Assembly (NCBI GenBank): GCA_030562195.1
Contig: CM060199.1
Span: 34,802,338-34,866,337, forward strand
Reading direction: 5' to 3'
Length of the DNA: 64,000 nucleotides
DNA from: Nipponacmea schrenckii
Lineage: Eukaryota; Mollusca; Gastropoda; Lottiidae
Below are positions 23,901-60,300 of this stretch, one piece after another. The notes beneath the pieces were generated by a model. That model was not told the DNA's origin. It ran no database searches and saw only the letters and a list, made by a program, of their open reading frames with translations. Numbering within the stretch: position 1 is the first letter of the stretch; each line of letters begins with the position of its first letter. The translations under genes were made by a program, and so were the position numbers.

Positions 23901-24370
23901 GCACTATTTCGTTTAATATACGGAAACCATAGTTTAAAAATGCTATAGCCCTTCCTGCACTTTTAGTTTCCGACTTTTTCCTAAACATCATTTCTTTTTT
24001 TGCTTATGTGAATTCATGAGATCCAACTAAGTCAATCAGATTGCAAAAGCGAAAATAGCTAGAATTATCATCCAGTTAACCGAATTTCGTCCTACCCTCG
24101 TGTATATTTCGACGTATGGAATGCCGCTATTCAAATTATGGGTTAAATTGATATCAATTTACAAACTTAGTCAGGATTGAGCTCTGTTTGCAGTCATTAT
24201 CCTCCCTTATAATTTATAGTTCTTTGGGAGATTTTCTGGTTAAAAATCTTAGTTTAACAATAACCGGGTCACAAAATAACATTTTTAAAATCATAAAATC
24301 AAGTGCTTACCAATGTAGTTAATAAACCTTCCAAACCCCCTTTTCCAGACTTGTTTTTGAGAGACCTCAT
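20956..24370 (-). CDS. Candidate small minus-strand gene, three exons, 47 aa, unrecognised
   Basis: Three short minus-strand exons join in phase 0 from ATG to stop. 24311-24370 encodes MRSLKNKSGKGGLEGLLTTL (donor GTAAGC). 21039-21092 encodes KQVNSLKEHNENYFQSGL (acceptor tttttttgtttcag, donor GTAAAA). 20956-20985 encodes GGEYLRREQ and a TGA stop (acceptor tgtatttttag). Splice sites are good and phases agree at both junctions. The product is charged and helical-looking with no signal peptide. The codon before the ATG (CGC) directly follows an acceptor-like ttttag, so the real protein could be longer, with upstream exons to the right. The middle exon lies just left of a MITE. I do not recognise the family, and exons this short could arise by chance. 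Confidence 0.35.
21150..21445. mobile_element. MITE-like element family 2, copy B
   Basis: It shares with copies A and C the block TCAGTAAATATACCTGCTAC, then CATAAATAAC, AAGATGCATTTGATTATTG and AAAACGCTC, and ends CAGTATCCCTTTAA like the right terminus of copy A. The left terminus is degraded (only GAAAATTTTAAACTTGG is visible). Confidence 0.65.
22366..22825. repeat. Two diverged direct repeats with an AAAATCAAAATCAAAATTC start
   Basis: Copies at about 22366-22450 and 22738-22825 share AAAATCAAAATTCAAAAATC, then CCAAATA, AATCGA and an ATTCTATGGACAT/ATTAGATATGAA-like end. They are probably pieces of an uncharacterised dispersed repeat. The intervening open frame (22253-22585, plus) is not convincing as a gene. 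Confidence 0.4.
23388..23960. repeat. Two direct copies of a ~145-bp repeat
   Basis: Copies at about 23388-23535 and 23821-23960 share CCATGGAAGTCCTCCAATTC, AATGTTTTCT, GAAGATG.G.AACGATG, and GCTATAGCCCTTCCTG with moderate divergence between. The spacer (23540-23820) holds GC-richer sequence that resembles neither. I cannot tell whether this is one larger element or a duplication. Confidence 0.6.
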
Positions 24371-24446
24371 GCGCTAAAAATGCCGTTAGAAATACCTAAT
24401 TTGGCCTTTTTGTATTTATTAATTTGTAGAAGGCACATGTATTGTT

Positions 24447-24787
24447 CTCTTAAAGGTTTGATTCTTTAATGGAAAATAGACCACATTCCGTCTCCTTTGA
24501 AAAATATAGTGTAATACATACAGATACGTAAAATATGTACACTGTATCGGGATACCTACAGAACTAGTTACATCATAATCGTAATCCAGTACCAAAGCGT
24601 ATATTAGCTGACAATACTCTTAAAGGTTTGATTCTTTAATGGAAAAAAGATCACATTCCGTCTCCTTTGAGAAATATAGTGTGGTACATACAGATACGTA
24701 AAATATGTACACTGTGTCGGGATACCTACAGAACTAGTTACATCATAATCGTTATCCAGTACCAAAGCGTACATTAGCTGACAATAC
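24447..24787. repeat. 170-bp tandem duplication
   Basis: The unit at 24447-24616 is repeated immediately at 24617-24786 with only a handful of substitutions. It starts CTCTTAAAGGTTTGATTC and ends AGCTGACAATACT. The high identity suggests a recent duplication. It lies between the candidate small minus-strand gene and the first large gene. Confidence 0.9.
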
Positions 24788-25351
24788 TACAGGAATGTAT
24801 TTCATTCATTCAATACCTAGTTTTGTTTAGCCATGAACTTTCAACCCATCAAAAACAACATTATGTGGTTAATGTGTATCAATTATCCATTGTTTGAAAC
24901 ATGTTGAAATTATTAGTATAACTGGAGAAGGGCCTTTTCTGTGTTTACGAGAGATCAGCATGATGCTTCAACGCATTGATTTAAAAGATAACGTGTTTTG
25001 ATGTGGATTAGTGCCTCTGATTTTTGTGTGGTTCAGATTTAGAATATACTCAAGATACATTTAATCAAGTAAACATTTTCATATCATTTACATCAACGCC
25101 TGAAAAGGAAAGGAGATATTGGCTGATAGACAATCCATCTACAAGTAGCGTTTTCCAAATTAAAACTTCACTTCGGATATCCAATTATTGTCAACGGTAT
25201 TGGAATATAGACAATATAATTCGACTTAAGATCACTAAGTAACACTAAAAGATAGAGAAATGTATCACTTTAAACATTATAAGAGGTGTATACCACTCCT
25301 TGAAATCTGAATTGTGCAATAATTATTTTATTAATGAAATATAATTTTCAG
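24788..25351. other. Upstream region of the first large gene
   Basis: It lies before the acceptor (ataattttcag, ending 25351) of the exon carrying the start codon. A non-coding 5' exon and the promoter are therefore expected here or further left. I see no unambiguous TATA box or donor. The open frame at 25024-25242 is rejected. Confidence 0.35.
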
Positions 25352-25397
25352 ACGGGCAGTGCCAATTGGCGATTTATCGCCATACAGAAAACCAAAT

Positions 25398-48171
<22,774 letters not shown>

Positions 48172-48263
48172 GATAAAACCAAAACATTTGAGGTCCAGAA
48201 CTGAACTGAAGTTATGTAATGTGATAATTGAATCAGCCAAAAAACCTCCCATGTTTGTGTTCT

Positions 48264-48269
48264 AATAAA
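48264..48269 (+). terminator. Polyadenylation signal of protein A
   Basis: AATAAA lies 93 bases after the stop codon and is followed by AT-rich and then GT-containing sequence (ttgtacaaagtc). It is the first such hexamer after the stop. Confidence 0.6.
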
Positions 48270-51200
48270 TATAATGATATATTGTACAAAGTCTTTATTT
48301 TAACAATAATATATATATATATTAATAAATAAATTTCATTTTACTGGTCAGAAATGTTTAAAACAACGGAACCCCTTTTCCAAGAGCTTAATAGCAAGCG
48401 GTTGCGATGATCTTTGAAAATTACATACAGATGTAGCATTCTAGGCAAGACGGAACATCAAATGAATAGCGTCTTGAAAATTATCAGCTTATAGAGCTAC
48501 TTCTTAACGATCAAAATAACAAGAATTGTAAGCGGTGGAGATAAATCAATTTCAAAATATAAAAAGTAATAACCCCAAACAGGAACCCTTATGCGGTCCT
48601 TAACTCTAATCCTGAGTTGGGTTTTCTATTTGAGAACTAAATTAGTTGGTGGAATAAAGCAGACTAAAAGGCTCATAAAAACAAAGCAGAACAAATGACG
48701 TGGAAGGGAAAGTATTTAAAAAAAATAATCTCTAGATGCATATTTATTGGTGGGGTAAAGATGATTGTCATAAGCATCGATATATTCCATAACCCTACTG
48801 TTTTCAACATATTTGGAATGTGATAAATAACGATAGTCAATCATAAATTATTGATAGCGAAATATCTGTTTTGCAGAAAACCTGCCATGAACATGAGATT
48901 TCATATATTGTATGAATTATTTGGTTTTTATTGCATAATATTTCACATCGTTAAATCGTTATAAACCCATTTTTAAACAGCAGATCGAAAACTCGTGACA
49001 TTTCTGCTCTGATCAGAAACAGACACTTGCACCTAATAACACGGCAGTTTCTAACAGATCGGTACAGTTCGAGATATAAATGGAATTAAACATTGAAATA
49101 TAAATCTAGGTTATAATTTCCCTTTCCTTCTCCTGCCCCTCCCCCCCTTTTTTTTGTCTGCTTCTCATATCCCGTCCTCTTTTCTTATCTTCTTTCATTT
49201 TTTGTTACCAGTTCCCTCTGAATAATGTTTTTTCCACTATCTATTGTTTCGCCCTTCGTGTTCATTCAAGCTCCAGTCTCTTCATCCATACGGACTCTAA
49301 TTCATTTGCCATCTGTTTCCACGTTAAATCACGAAATTCAAACTGCTATAACTTTTTCCAGAAATCTCGTTGAAAACTTTCCAATATGTCACATGAAAGC
49401 CTGGCCAATACTGAGTTTCTGTACAAAAATTCAATATAGCATGACCATGAAAATTTTGAACTAGTCAAAATGAAAGTAGACCAGTACCGGATATCAACAT
49501 CCACTTGACCGTCACTGCACACAAAACCACTATTTTTAGAAATAACCTTCCGCCAATTAAATTTCTCATTATCTCGAAAATTCTGAAAGAAAATGCAATT
49601 TCAGACATCAAATTTCAAATCTAGACCAAAAATTAGTCGAAAATGGGCATGCAAAAACCCCCAAAGGAAGGGAGAAAGGGGATTTCTAAAAATAGAACGG
49701 ACTAAAATACAATCATTAGCATAAAATGTTTTACTGGACTGAGTCCTTACGGACTTATTCCACTAATTCATTTGCCATCTATTTCCATGTTAAATCACAA
49801 AATTCAACCTTCTAGAAATTTTTCCAGAAATCTCGTTGAAAACTTTCTTATATGCCACATGAAAGCCAGGCCAATACTAGGTTTCTGTACAAAAATCCAA
49901 TATAGCATGACCATGAAAATTTTGAACTAAACGAAATGAAAGTAAACCACAACATTTTATCAACATCCGCTTGACTGTCACTGCACACAAAACAACCATT
50001 TTTAGAAATAACCATCCGCCAATTTCTCATTATCTCAGAAATTCTGAAAGAAAATGCAATTTCAGACATCAAATTTCAAATCTAGACCAAATTTCGTATA
50101 CAATCATTAGCATAAAATGTTTTACTGAACTGAGTCCTATATTACTCTCTACTTTATTCTGTCTGTTTACCTCCCCTTTTCTTTAGTTATATACTATCCC
50201 TTCTATTCTATATACTATTATCTTCATTTCCTTCTTCTCTACTTCCCTTCTCTCTTCTCCTCTCTCTATTTACCCTGCCCATACTTCTCAACTGCCCGAC
50301 TTCATTCCTCTCTGCTTACCCTGTCCCATCTTCCTATTTCTCTACTCGCTATATGTATAGTACTTACTCTTTCTCTTCAACTGTTTTTTCTTTTAGATTA
50401 ATTTACTGCTTTTGTATCCATCTTTACTCCCCGACCCCTGTCTCCTCTCCCTACCCGCTCTCCATTCAATTACGCGCCCTGGGAAATATATTTTCATTGT
50501 TAAAAAAAGCTGTATGTGCGATTGATTTTCGATCCGAAACATATGCAACATAAGAAAAGAGGAGCTCATGTCGAATATATCGAACTTAAAACATCTCTAC
50601 CACATTTAAGTTCAATAAGAAATCGCCTACATCCGTGTACTGGCTTCCGTAACCTTGGTGAATTAAATATTTAAATACCATTTTCGTAGGCCATGCAACA
50701 TGGCCAGGATACTTAAAATAGTCGCGTCGTGTGGCTCTGCTCAATAGAGGACTGCTGGACAATGTATAATTGCTTTTGAACACATTCTTGTTAAATAGGC
50801 TGGCGTAATGCGGTGAAATAATCATTGATTAGAGGCAGCAAACAATATTGTTCATGATTCGCACTTGTCATGCCATATTGGACGTTTTTAGTTGGTCAAT
50901 TTCTATGAAAGGTTTTAGAACAATAGCTCATTTTGTGTAAATCTATGTCATTTTAACTTCAGAGCAGTTGCTGACGACCTATTTTATATAAGGTTGAATG
51001 GCCACACCCCAAAAAAATATTTAGAAAATTAATATACACAAGTATCAATAATTGATTTTGAGAAAATTTAAAATATATGCTTCAAATTATCATAATGCCA
51101 ATAAGCCGATCTGTTGATGAATCAATACCTAGGGAATGAAGTTATTCTTTCATATTACTCAGACCAGACCCTTTGAGAGCGTGGAGACAATATATTCTTT

Positions 51201-51563
51201 GAAAATATTGAATTCAACTGGGCAAGAATATAAATTATTGGAGGCCTATTAAGGGTAGGTTTGATTTTGTACCATTCCTTGAAAAAACTTGTATTATCTT
51301 AAATTAGTGTTTCTGTCCTAGAATTCCCTGTTTAACTATCCACAGTAAAAATATAGTGTCGTTATTAATATAATCTAAAATTTGTTTTATATACGAGTTT
51401 TAGACGGACGGACATGTTAATATACGCACATGTTTGTATGAAAAAAGGAATGTTATAAATATAGGTCCTTAAATATACAAATACAAATTGATTGCAAAAG
51501 GAACACAGAGACATCAGTGACGATATTGAATTATTAAATTTCTCATTAAATTTTAATTTCTAG
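48270..51563. other. Intergenic region between the two paralogues
   Basis: No gene is seen. It contains a direct duplication (49297-50138), pyrimidine-rich tracts rich in CTTCTCTCC (about 49115-49210 and 50150-50460), and, close to the right end, the promoter and non-coding 5' exon of protein B, whose limits I cannot place. Open frames at 49225-49464, 49848-50072 and 50353-50553 fall in the duplication or the CT-rich tracts. Confidence 0.5.
49297..50138. repeat. ~400-bp direct duplication
   Basis: 49297-49748 and 49763-50138 are two copies of one sequence, from CTAATTCATTTGCCATCT to AAAATGTTTTACTG.ACTGAG. The left copy has ~75 extra bases near 49630-49705 that the right copy lacks. Outside that, substitutions are few. 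Both share AGAAATCTCGTTGAAAACTT and AGCATGACCATGAAAATTTT. It may be a dispersed repeat inserted twice or a local tandem duplication. Confidence 0.85.
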
Positions 51564-51600
51564 GCAGGGATACAAGTAAATCAAAGTTCGGTTTACGAAC

Positions 51601-54356
51601 ATGATTCTGTTTTATATAATACTAGCTTTTTTACCAACGATTTATGCCGGTGGGTATTTCTTATCAATATATCAGAATTCTCTACAAGTTACATATTGTT
51701 CTGATGAAGCATGGTATAATGCAATGCCTATTCCATTTTTTGCGATTCTCACTGCGGGTATCATTATTCGGTATGATTAGGATAGTGTAAACAAATGACA
51801 ATCGGAAAATTCTTTTACTAATTAGCAAGAGCTGATTCACATCTACGAATATAGCAGATAATTATGCGATTTCACTAAACGAAGATCATGTTTTATTGTT
51901 TGTTTCTTTTAGAATCACCTTATCGAGCAGGCAACTGCTCTGAAGCCTTTGTTGTCTGCGATGGTCTAGCAGAATGTGTAGAAACCAAGAGTAACTTTTC
52001 GTTCCAATGTATTTGTGTAGAAGGTGCTTTGGGAGACGGATTTACATCCGGAACTGGCTGTTATTTTGGTATTGTATTTTGTATCTTGTTATTTATTACC
52101 ATTTTATCTCAAAACGCAATCCGATTTGGTAATAGTTTGTTTTTAAATTTTTAGATATTTGATGTATTTTTCACTCTGGACGATTTTATTTATTGAGTAT
52201 TAGTTAGAAATATCTTGTCTATTGTATAATAATATATACTTTATCAGGGTAGGAAAATGGGCCTATAATCAATTTAAAACAGCCAATCTTGCATTCGCCC
52301 AACATTATGGTAATCACCCAAACCTTTTGCCAATTGTAATACAAATTTTGAACAGTTAACATATTCATTTATAACTATATTTATCTCCGGAATCATACCT
52401 ATTTAGGAAATGGATGTCTTGAATGATTGGAGTAGACCATTTTATGTAAAATATTAAATATATATGTAAATTCTATTATTATTTAAAGAGAACCCGCCCT
52501 GTAGTGGTAATGGAGAATGTCACGATGATGGTTTTTGTGATTTGGGCGGCGAAAACATTTGCAAGTGCAAACCATTTTATGTTGGTAATGGTAAAGACGT
52601 ATGTTTGGGTAAGTTCGATTTTATACGTCCATATTTTGATACTGGTTCTCATAGTTTTTTGGTTATTCTAACTATTAGCAATAGTCGACGACTGCTATAA
52701 GAAAGCATTATCTACGGGCTTTTAAAAAATTTAATAACACATTTTTTTATTTTTTTTTTTATTTTATTTAATCTAGATATTGATGAATGCAAATCGAGTC
52801 CTTGCGCTGCGGAAGGTAGTATTTGTCAAAATCAAATCGGGGCGATACCGACTTGTTCATGTGATATTGGTTATGAGGGAGATGGTTTTGAATGTACAAG
52901 TAAGTTTGTACAGTCTGTACATTTTATAACAAAGGGAATTTAAAACTCTCGAACAAGTTATAAAATTAGTTTAGGCAATTGCAATTGTAACATTTTGAAA
53001 GTCACTCCTTATAATTCAGAGTTGCCGATACTAGAATATTCACAGGCAAACATTATGATAATGAACAATTTTACCAGTTATTGTCAAAATTCATTACTAA
53101 ATAAGTCTTTTCTAGTGATAAGGAGTAAAATAATGAACTTGTTCTCATGATATATCGAGTTTTCCCTCTTTGGAGGTATAATAAACTCTCCACATAGGCT
53201 ATTATATATGTCTTATTGAGAGTGAGCGAGCTAAACATTTTCAAGAACAAGATTGCCTTACTTTCATTGACGCACATTTGATACTGTTCGATCATTTCAA
53301 TAGGGTCAAAAATCAGGATCAGGTGGCACCAATATGCGCCGCATATTTCATATTGACGTATAAAAACGAAACAATGGCTAGAGAGACGATAATTATATTT
53401 ATTATAAATTGAGAGATTCCTTTTGTTTTAGAAATTTGTTTATTCGATGAAGATTGCTTTTCTCTTGCCACATGTGTTGACAAAGATTGTAAATGTAATT
53501 CGGGATATGAGGGTGATGGATTTATCACCTGCACAGGTAAGATCCTTGTAGAAACTGTTTAATTCATTGATAAAATACCGTTCCTAAGATGTTAGATTCT
53601 TCGAAATATGAAAGAATTAATTACTACCCAGCCCTTAACCGTTCTACGTTATGGAATAGTCATAAAAAGAACTGAACTTTTTGAATGTTTCATAGTTATG
53701 GATACGCGTGGCTAAGAATGGCAAATTTCGAACTGTGGTTTTTATAACTTAGTAGCTGACCTAACGAAATTGTGAACCATTATCCTAATATACATATATA
53801 CTAAAAGGCAATTAAATCTTGACATCATTGGTTTTTGTTTCGGTTCCAACTGTACTAAATGACATCATACCTGGAAATGATAGAAACAACTTACTTAAAA
53901 TCTTCATCTTACTGAGATAATTGACCAAGAAAGTTCATACAATATGGGAGACTTTAGAACATGATATGAAGACAGCAAGACAAAGTGGTGTAAAATATAA
54001 ATATATTGGTCAAAAAGAAAAGTTTTAAAAGATGAAATAATTGATGTTTTTATTTAGAGTTAATAAACCATCGTTAATCGGTCTGTTTTGTTTGAAGAGT
54101 TTACGGTTATTTACCCAGTAACTTTTGGTTACATTGGTTCACAAAGGCATATCTTTTGATTATTGAATATATTCAATAATCAAACGTTTCAGTTAAATCA
54201 ATAGAATTTATATCTTTATCTTTTTATGCTCAGACATAAATGAATGTGATGTCAACCCTGGAATATGTACAGCTCCAGCAGTGTGTAAAAACACCCAAGG
54301 AGGTTACACATGTGGTTGTCCGAACGGTTATTCTGGAAGTGTCGGACAGTGTGTGT
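51601..54356 (+). other. Protein B exons 1-6: signal peptide and five EGF-like domains
   Basis: Exons 51601-51649, 51913-52068, 52489-52608, 52777-52899, 53432-53536, 54234-54356. The first EGF shares with protein A the pattern GNCSEA(F/Y)...C..LA(E/D)C...CIC.EG..GDG. Exon 4 starts DIDECKSSPC and exon 6 DINECDVNPGIC. The exon 3 acceptor (atttaaag) is weak but is required by phase. Confidence 0.85.
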
Positions 54357-57300
54357 GTAAGTATTAATTTCATACAGATTGCCTACACCTTCAATATGTG
54401 GACCGTTTATTATATTTATCCATGTACTTCTTATTGTTTGTACAGATCACTTTCCCATGAAACAATGTAAGCTAAACCAGTATAAAACTGTATATATACC
54501 TTCAGTGATTTGACATTTACTAACGTATTTTCTTTAATTATTCTAGTATTACCTAAGGATTGTCAGGAAATATTTGAAAACGACATGAATGCTAATAGCG
54601 GGGGTTATTTTGAAATTGACACTGATGGAGTCGATCCTATTGATTCTATGATGGTAAGTTTAACGATTGCAGCAGGCACATTTTTAGTTTATCGGGTCAT
54701 AGAATTCTTTCACACATTCTGTTCTAAAAAAACACCGACAATTATCAACTATATATTAACGATTAAGATTAAGATTGATGAGTGGAGATTAGTAACTAGC
54801 TTAAGATAGCCTATGCAAGATCTAATTCGAGGGGCGTAGCGTACGGGTGGGAGGTGGTTTGTGGTGCAACACCTTCCTGCTTTCGTTGAACGTGTCGGTA
54901 AAAAACGGTGATAATAATAATAATAGTAATCTGTATTAAACTTAAATGGATCATGGATCGAGCTGTCGATAAAATCGATTGGTTGATCGACAGAGTGAAA
55001 ATGATGTGTCGGTTAACCATTCATCAACTTTAAATTGGTTGTCAGTAAAACTGTTTCACTTTTAAAATTGTCTGGGTTATCTCTGCAATTTTGGCGTTAC
55101 ACCCCCAGTCAGAATGGTCAAACTACGCCCCTATGTATTTCCCATTTTTAAATTTCTATCCTTTCGTATACGATTACTTCAGGTTAAATGTGAATTTAAA
55201 GATGACGTTGGAATAACAATTCTAGAGCCCAACACAGTAAATCCCGTCAATGTTGGAAGTGCAGAGATATCCATTTCTTACAAACCTGGAACAATAGATC
55301 AAATAAAAGATCTTGTTTCTAAGTCCACCTTTTGCTACCAGTCACAATGGTGAGTAATGCTGAATTTTTGCTGTTATTACGCTGTTATATAAACATCTGT
55401 TGATATTTTCATCGTTATGTCCTGTAGCATATCCTGTACCAAGTTCTAAATGATCTCATTTCATTTCAACAATATTGGAAGAAAACGGTTGTTGAAATTA
55501 AATTTACGTATATTATTTTCCCATGGCTATATAGGTCTTAATGGACTTTTAGGTTGTATTTGTATCACTCTTACTTAAGCTTGAGAAAAATACCTCAATA
55601 CTTGTTTCATTGGTTTGTTTAGTATCAAGTTCTTGATGCCTTTCATTTGTTTGTTACAGGCTAGAGTGTTCCAGTGGATTTGACTTATTTAAAGACGACG
55701 GATTCTTTTGGACAGATGCTGCTGGAAATACATATAAAACATGGGGTGGTTCTGGAGTTGATGGTCAGGTAAAAACACTTTGAAAGTATCAGTTTAATCT
55801 GTTATCTTAGTACCACTAATTATTAAATTGATCAGATAGATTTCGGCATTATAATAATACGTTTGATTCATGTATAGTACAAACTATAAATAATGTTGAA
55901 GGAAACAAAAAAAAAGGGTTCAATGAGGGACATTTTGACAGGACAGCGGCATGAGCCAAATCAGCCCATAGCACAAGGAACCTTGGTTTATTGTCCCATC
56001 CAAACGACTAGAAGCTTAGAAACGATAAAAGACAAAAAAATTGGAGGAATAATGTACCGTACATTGCATATCATTTCAAGTCATTATCATGCAGAATGTT
56101 TAACTATTACTCAATTCAGTTATACAAGAAGTATTTTAATTATGAGTTAACTAAAATGGTTAACGAAATGTTGTTTTCAGTACAAAAGGTTCTAATTGAT
56201 TAATCATTGCTCAACAGATATTGAAATATTATAATCTTTATAGTGTCCATGTGGGGTGTTAGGATACTGTGAACAAGGTGTAACATGTAACTGTGATGGT
56301 ACATCAACTACTACCGGCCATGATTTTGGAAAAATTATTAATGGGTCAATGTTACCAATAGCTACTTTAAAGTTTAATACAGTTGGTAACGGTGCGGCTA
56401 GCTATAAGGTGTCAGAAGTGGTTTGTGCTCCGAAAATTGTAGGTAAGTGTCGTTTGCAGTCGTAGCCGTATTCATCAAGGTCTGTGAGACAACGTCACCT
56501 TTATTCAGGAATTATAAAGTCCTCTCTTTATATCCTTCTATTTCTTCATCACATTGTATAGTATTGTAGTTCGGGCCATAAACCTGCTGACAAGGATTGT
56601 GAGATATCAGTTCCGCAGTATATCATTTGGGAAAATTAATTTAAACCAAAAGGCATACTATAATAAGTCTGATACTAGACTTGGTCAAAAGTGACTGACA
56701 AAATTCAAGCATTATCTATATTGACAAAAAGCGTTTTTTTTTCAGAACATACTCTATATTTTAAAGAATATTTTTGGAAATATTTTCCAATAAGGATGAA
56801 TTTATTCTGTGCTTGACTAATGATTATTTTATACTGTCCTAGATATACTGAAAGATTGTGATAAAATCAAGGAGGACGGTTTTCTGGAAAATGGTCCACA
56901 ATACATAGATATTGATGGTCCAACTGGTGCACTCGAACCAACTTTAGTTCATTGTGATATGACGAAATATGATCATGTTGGGTTGACAGTTATGCCACAT
57001 GATGTGTAAGTGTTCACCGCAATTAAATATTTGAAACGAATTCTTGTAATGTAGTATTATTAATGAATATCAGGCAATCTTATTCGAAAGACTTACCTAT
57101 TTCAGAATATCCATGTAGCCAAAGCTTTTATTTTTAAGTGAATTGTTATCATCGCTATTTTTCAGAAAAGAGCCGGTAATTCCGGTTGTAGGTGGTCCAA
57201 TTGACCTTACATATCTCACACCAGATGATGTGATTCAAGCAATCATACAAGACTCAGCATTCTGCTTCCAAAATATTAGATATGAATGTCGGGTACGTCT

Positions 57301-60300
57301 TAATCCTTAACATTCAATTTGCTTATTTTTACTGTTTGCATTCATTCAGTGACTTACATAATATTCGGCGTCATGATCTCTTTCAACACCAAATTCTATT
57401 CTGTTGTTTAAGGGTTCTGTACGTCAGTATCGTATTTCCTTTTAATGAATCTATTTTAGGTGTGTTAACCGGTTAGGTAATACGACGTGAATCTATATTT
57501 TTCTGTTATAATTTGTTTCATTTTTCTAGAATGCACCAATAACTTTTGAAGGAGAACAAAGGGTATATGTGAAGGCTGGAGGTGGTATTGGAACTCAGTT
57601 GACTTATTTTCCCGGTGGACAACAGCGCGCAGGTTATTGTGCATGTGGAGTAACATGCTCATGTGTCAATACCAACTTTACCTGTAACTGTGATATAACG
57701 GACAATGTCACAAGATATGATATAGCCAACCACACCATCAAGGAAGATTTACCAATAAAATCTATTTATGTCAACTTAAGTCTACCTGATTCGTGGTCAC
57801 GAGTTGTAATCGGTCCCTTGTTATGCAGCGAACAGCAGTTTGGTAAGTAATGCATCAATGGTGATTGGGGAAGACAGTAGCTGTTTTTATTATTGAAAAT
57901 AACTTGTTGATGGTTACTGAATGTTGTTAATATTCGTTACCCTTTTATTCCTACTTCTTTAAGTCTAGTTTCCATTTATTATGAGTAAACATTACCATTG
58001 CTAAGGCGTCACAGTATATTTTAATACAGGAATAGAGCCCAATTGTGAGAAATATAGAAATATTGGTGTAGAAGATCCTTACACTTACCTCATTGATCCT
58101 GATGGTCCGGAAGATCCAACAAAGCCCACTGAAAGTAAGCATGACATTACATTTAGGCTTCGTTTAGGTGGGGGGGGGGGGGCATTAATTTTTCTGATAA
58201 TAATTGGTCTCACAATAATTGGACTACTTTCGCTTGAATGCATTTGTGAATTGCATATCAGTTTATTGCTTAGCTGGCTATAAGCTTTAGTATTAGATAG
58301 AGATCACCAAGTAGCCTATTTGCACACACTTACACGCTAGATTATGGTGTTCTGCTGCCATTATGTCACAATTATGGCACCGTACTGTTGCTTTGTTTCT
58401 AACTATTTGCGATTTTTGAGCATAACGGCCTTAGTAACTTTGAGAAAGATGGGATTTAGAATGACGAAATCTTTTAAAGTTGAAGTTGACTATTGGTCTA
58501 TAAACCTTTCAGTTCCTGTCATCGACAATTTGGTGTGGAAGATATGAGAGTTTTCAACTGATTTTGCTCAGATTAGTTGTCTAGGCTGTCTGTTGTATAC
58601 ACAATGATAGTTGGTTTATATGTTTTTTCTTGCAGCCAATTACTTACCATTTGAAGTAGAATGCCAGTTCAATTCAAATCCACCACAAGGAGTTACTATA
58701 GTTCATCATGAAAATGAAGGCCCCGTAAGTCAATTTTCTATTTTAATCTGTGGTATATTTATATCTAAAATGATTGCTAAACATGGAACTACTTGCTTTG
58801 GTTCTGGCTCAGCCCAAAGCATGTCGAGTAATGTACACATGATATTATCATTGAAGTATACCATTCTATTCCTTTTAGAGAGATGTGACCTTTGACGACT
58901 TCTCCTTCCAAACGGTCTATAAGAATGCGGCATATCAACAAATAAAAAGATTGAAAGATCGGTCTACTTTTTGTGGACAATCTCTTGACTTTGCTTGCAC
59001 CAACTCTAAACTTCACAAGGATGGTTAGTACATATTATTTTCGGTTTACGCGTTTAAGCCTGGGTTGCAGTACTCTTCCTTATATCACGGTTCTTACAAT
59101 TTGAAAGTGGTGACTTGTATTTATTGAAGGTAATGCGGTGGTTTGATAAGGACATGTTTATTTTTACAAAAGTAATAAACATTGAACAAAAATGCCACTT
59201 CAGAAAACAGAAATGAAAATAAGAAATAGAATAGAAAAAAAGTAATCCTGTCACAAAAAAAAACGTCGTATGGTAATGGTAACTAGTATTTTCTATTAAG
59301 TTACGATTCTGATTCAAAGTGACGACCACTAAAAGAGCCTTTTGATAAGTTTATAAAATCAAAATTTGTCTTACAGTGACATTTTTTAAAGTGGCGATGA
59401 TGGTCAATAATCAACACTTTTTGAATGTTTAATAATGCTAACGTAATTAATGATTACTACTGCACGGTTGTATTTTAGAAAAATTTGATATTAAATGTTT
59501 ATTTTAATCAAATGACGCAGATAACTAAAATTGTCTCTATTGATATTTGGACTGCAGAATCCAAAGAATTGTTTAATTTGTTTTCTAGGTGATGGAGTAA
59601 CGTGGACTGATTATGCCGGTAATCCCCACAGCTATTTGTCTGGCGGTGAGGTGGGAGATACTGGATGTAGATGTAATATTGCAAATAATATCAACTGTGC
59701 TGAAGGAGATAAAATCTGTAACTGTGATGCTGATGCAGCCGGAAATTAGTATGTATTTGTGTTTTCTCCTATTTATATTCAAAATACAAGGATTTTGGTC
59801 TAGCCTCCATTTAATGCATCCTTAAATTTGGTATCAAACGCATTTAAAACCCACGGTATGTGCTCCTTGTACATTAAATTTATTTATGTAGAAATAATCA
59901 GTTGTGGAATGTTCTCTTGAATAGCCCTTGGTTTATTTATCATTTAGTTAAAACACTCATGATCTTGATAGCTTTTAAGGTTTTTATATATATCATTAGT
60001 TATATTATATATTATAATTCGAATCTATTTAGCATAGATGACGGCGAGTTGGGAAATATCACCCATTTACCAGTTTACTCTCTGGATTTCTCGGCTATAC
60101 GAAATGATATTGGTTCCCTGCAATATACACTTGGACCTTTGAAATGCTTTGGTTAGTTTATTACTTCATCTTTCATAAAAAAAAAGATAAGATCGATTAA
60201 GACAGAAATCTGGTCTGTATTCTGCTTTTATGACCTGTTTAAAGTCGGTCTTTGTCTTTCCGAAGTTATTCATACAATATAGAATCCCATCTAGAACTAA

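Noticed and set aside
25024..25242. Plus-strand open frame just upstream of protein A
   Set aside because: It is not joined in phase to the signal-peptide exon, which has its own ATG after an acceptor. It is likely chance or non-coding 5' sequence.
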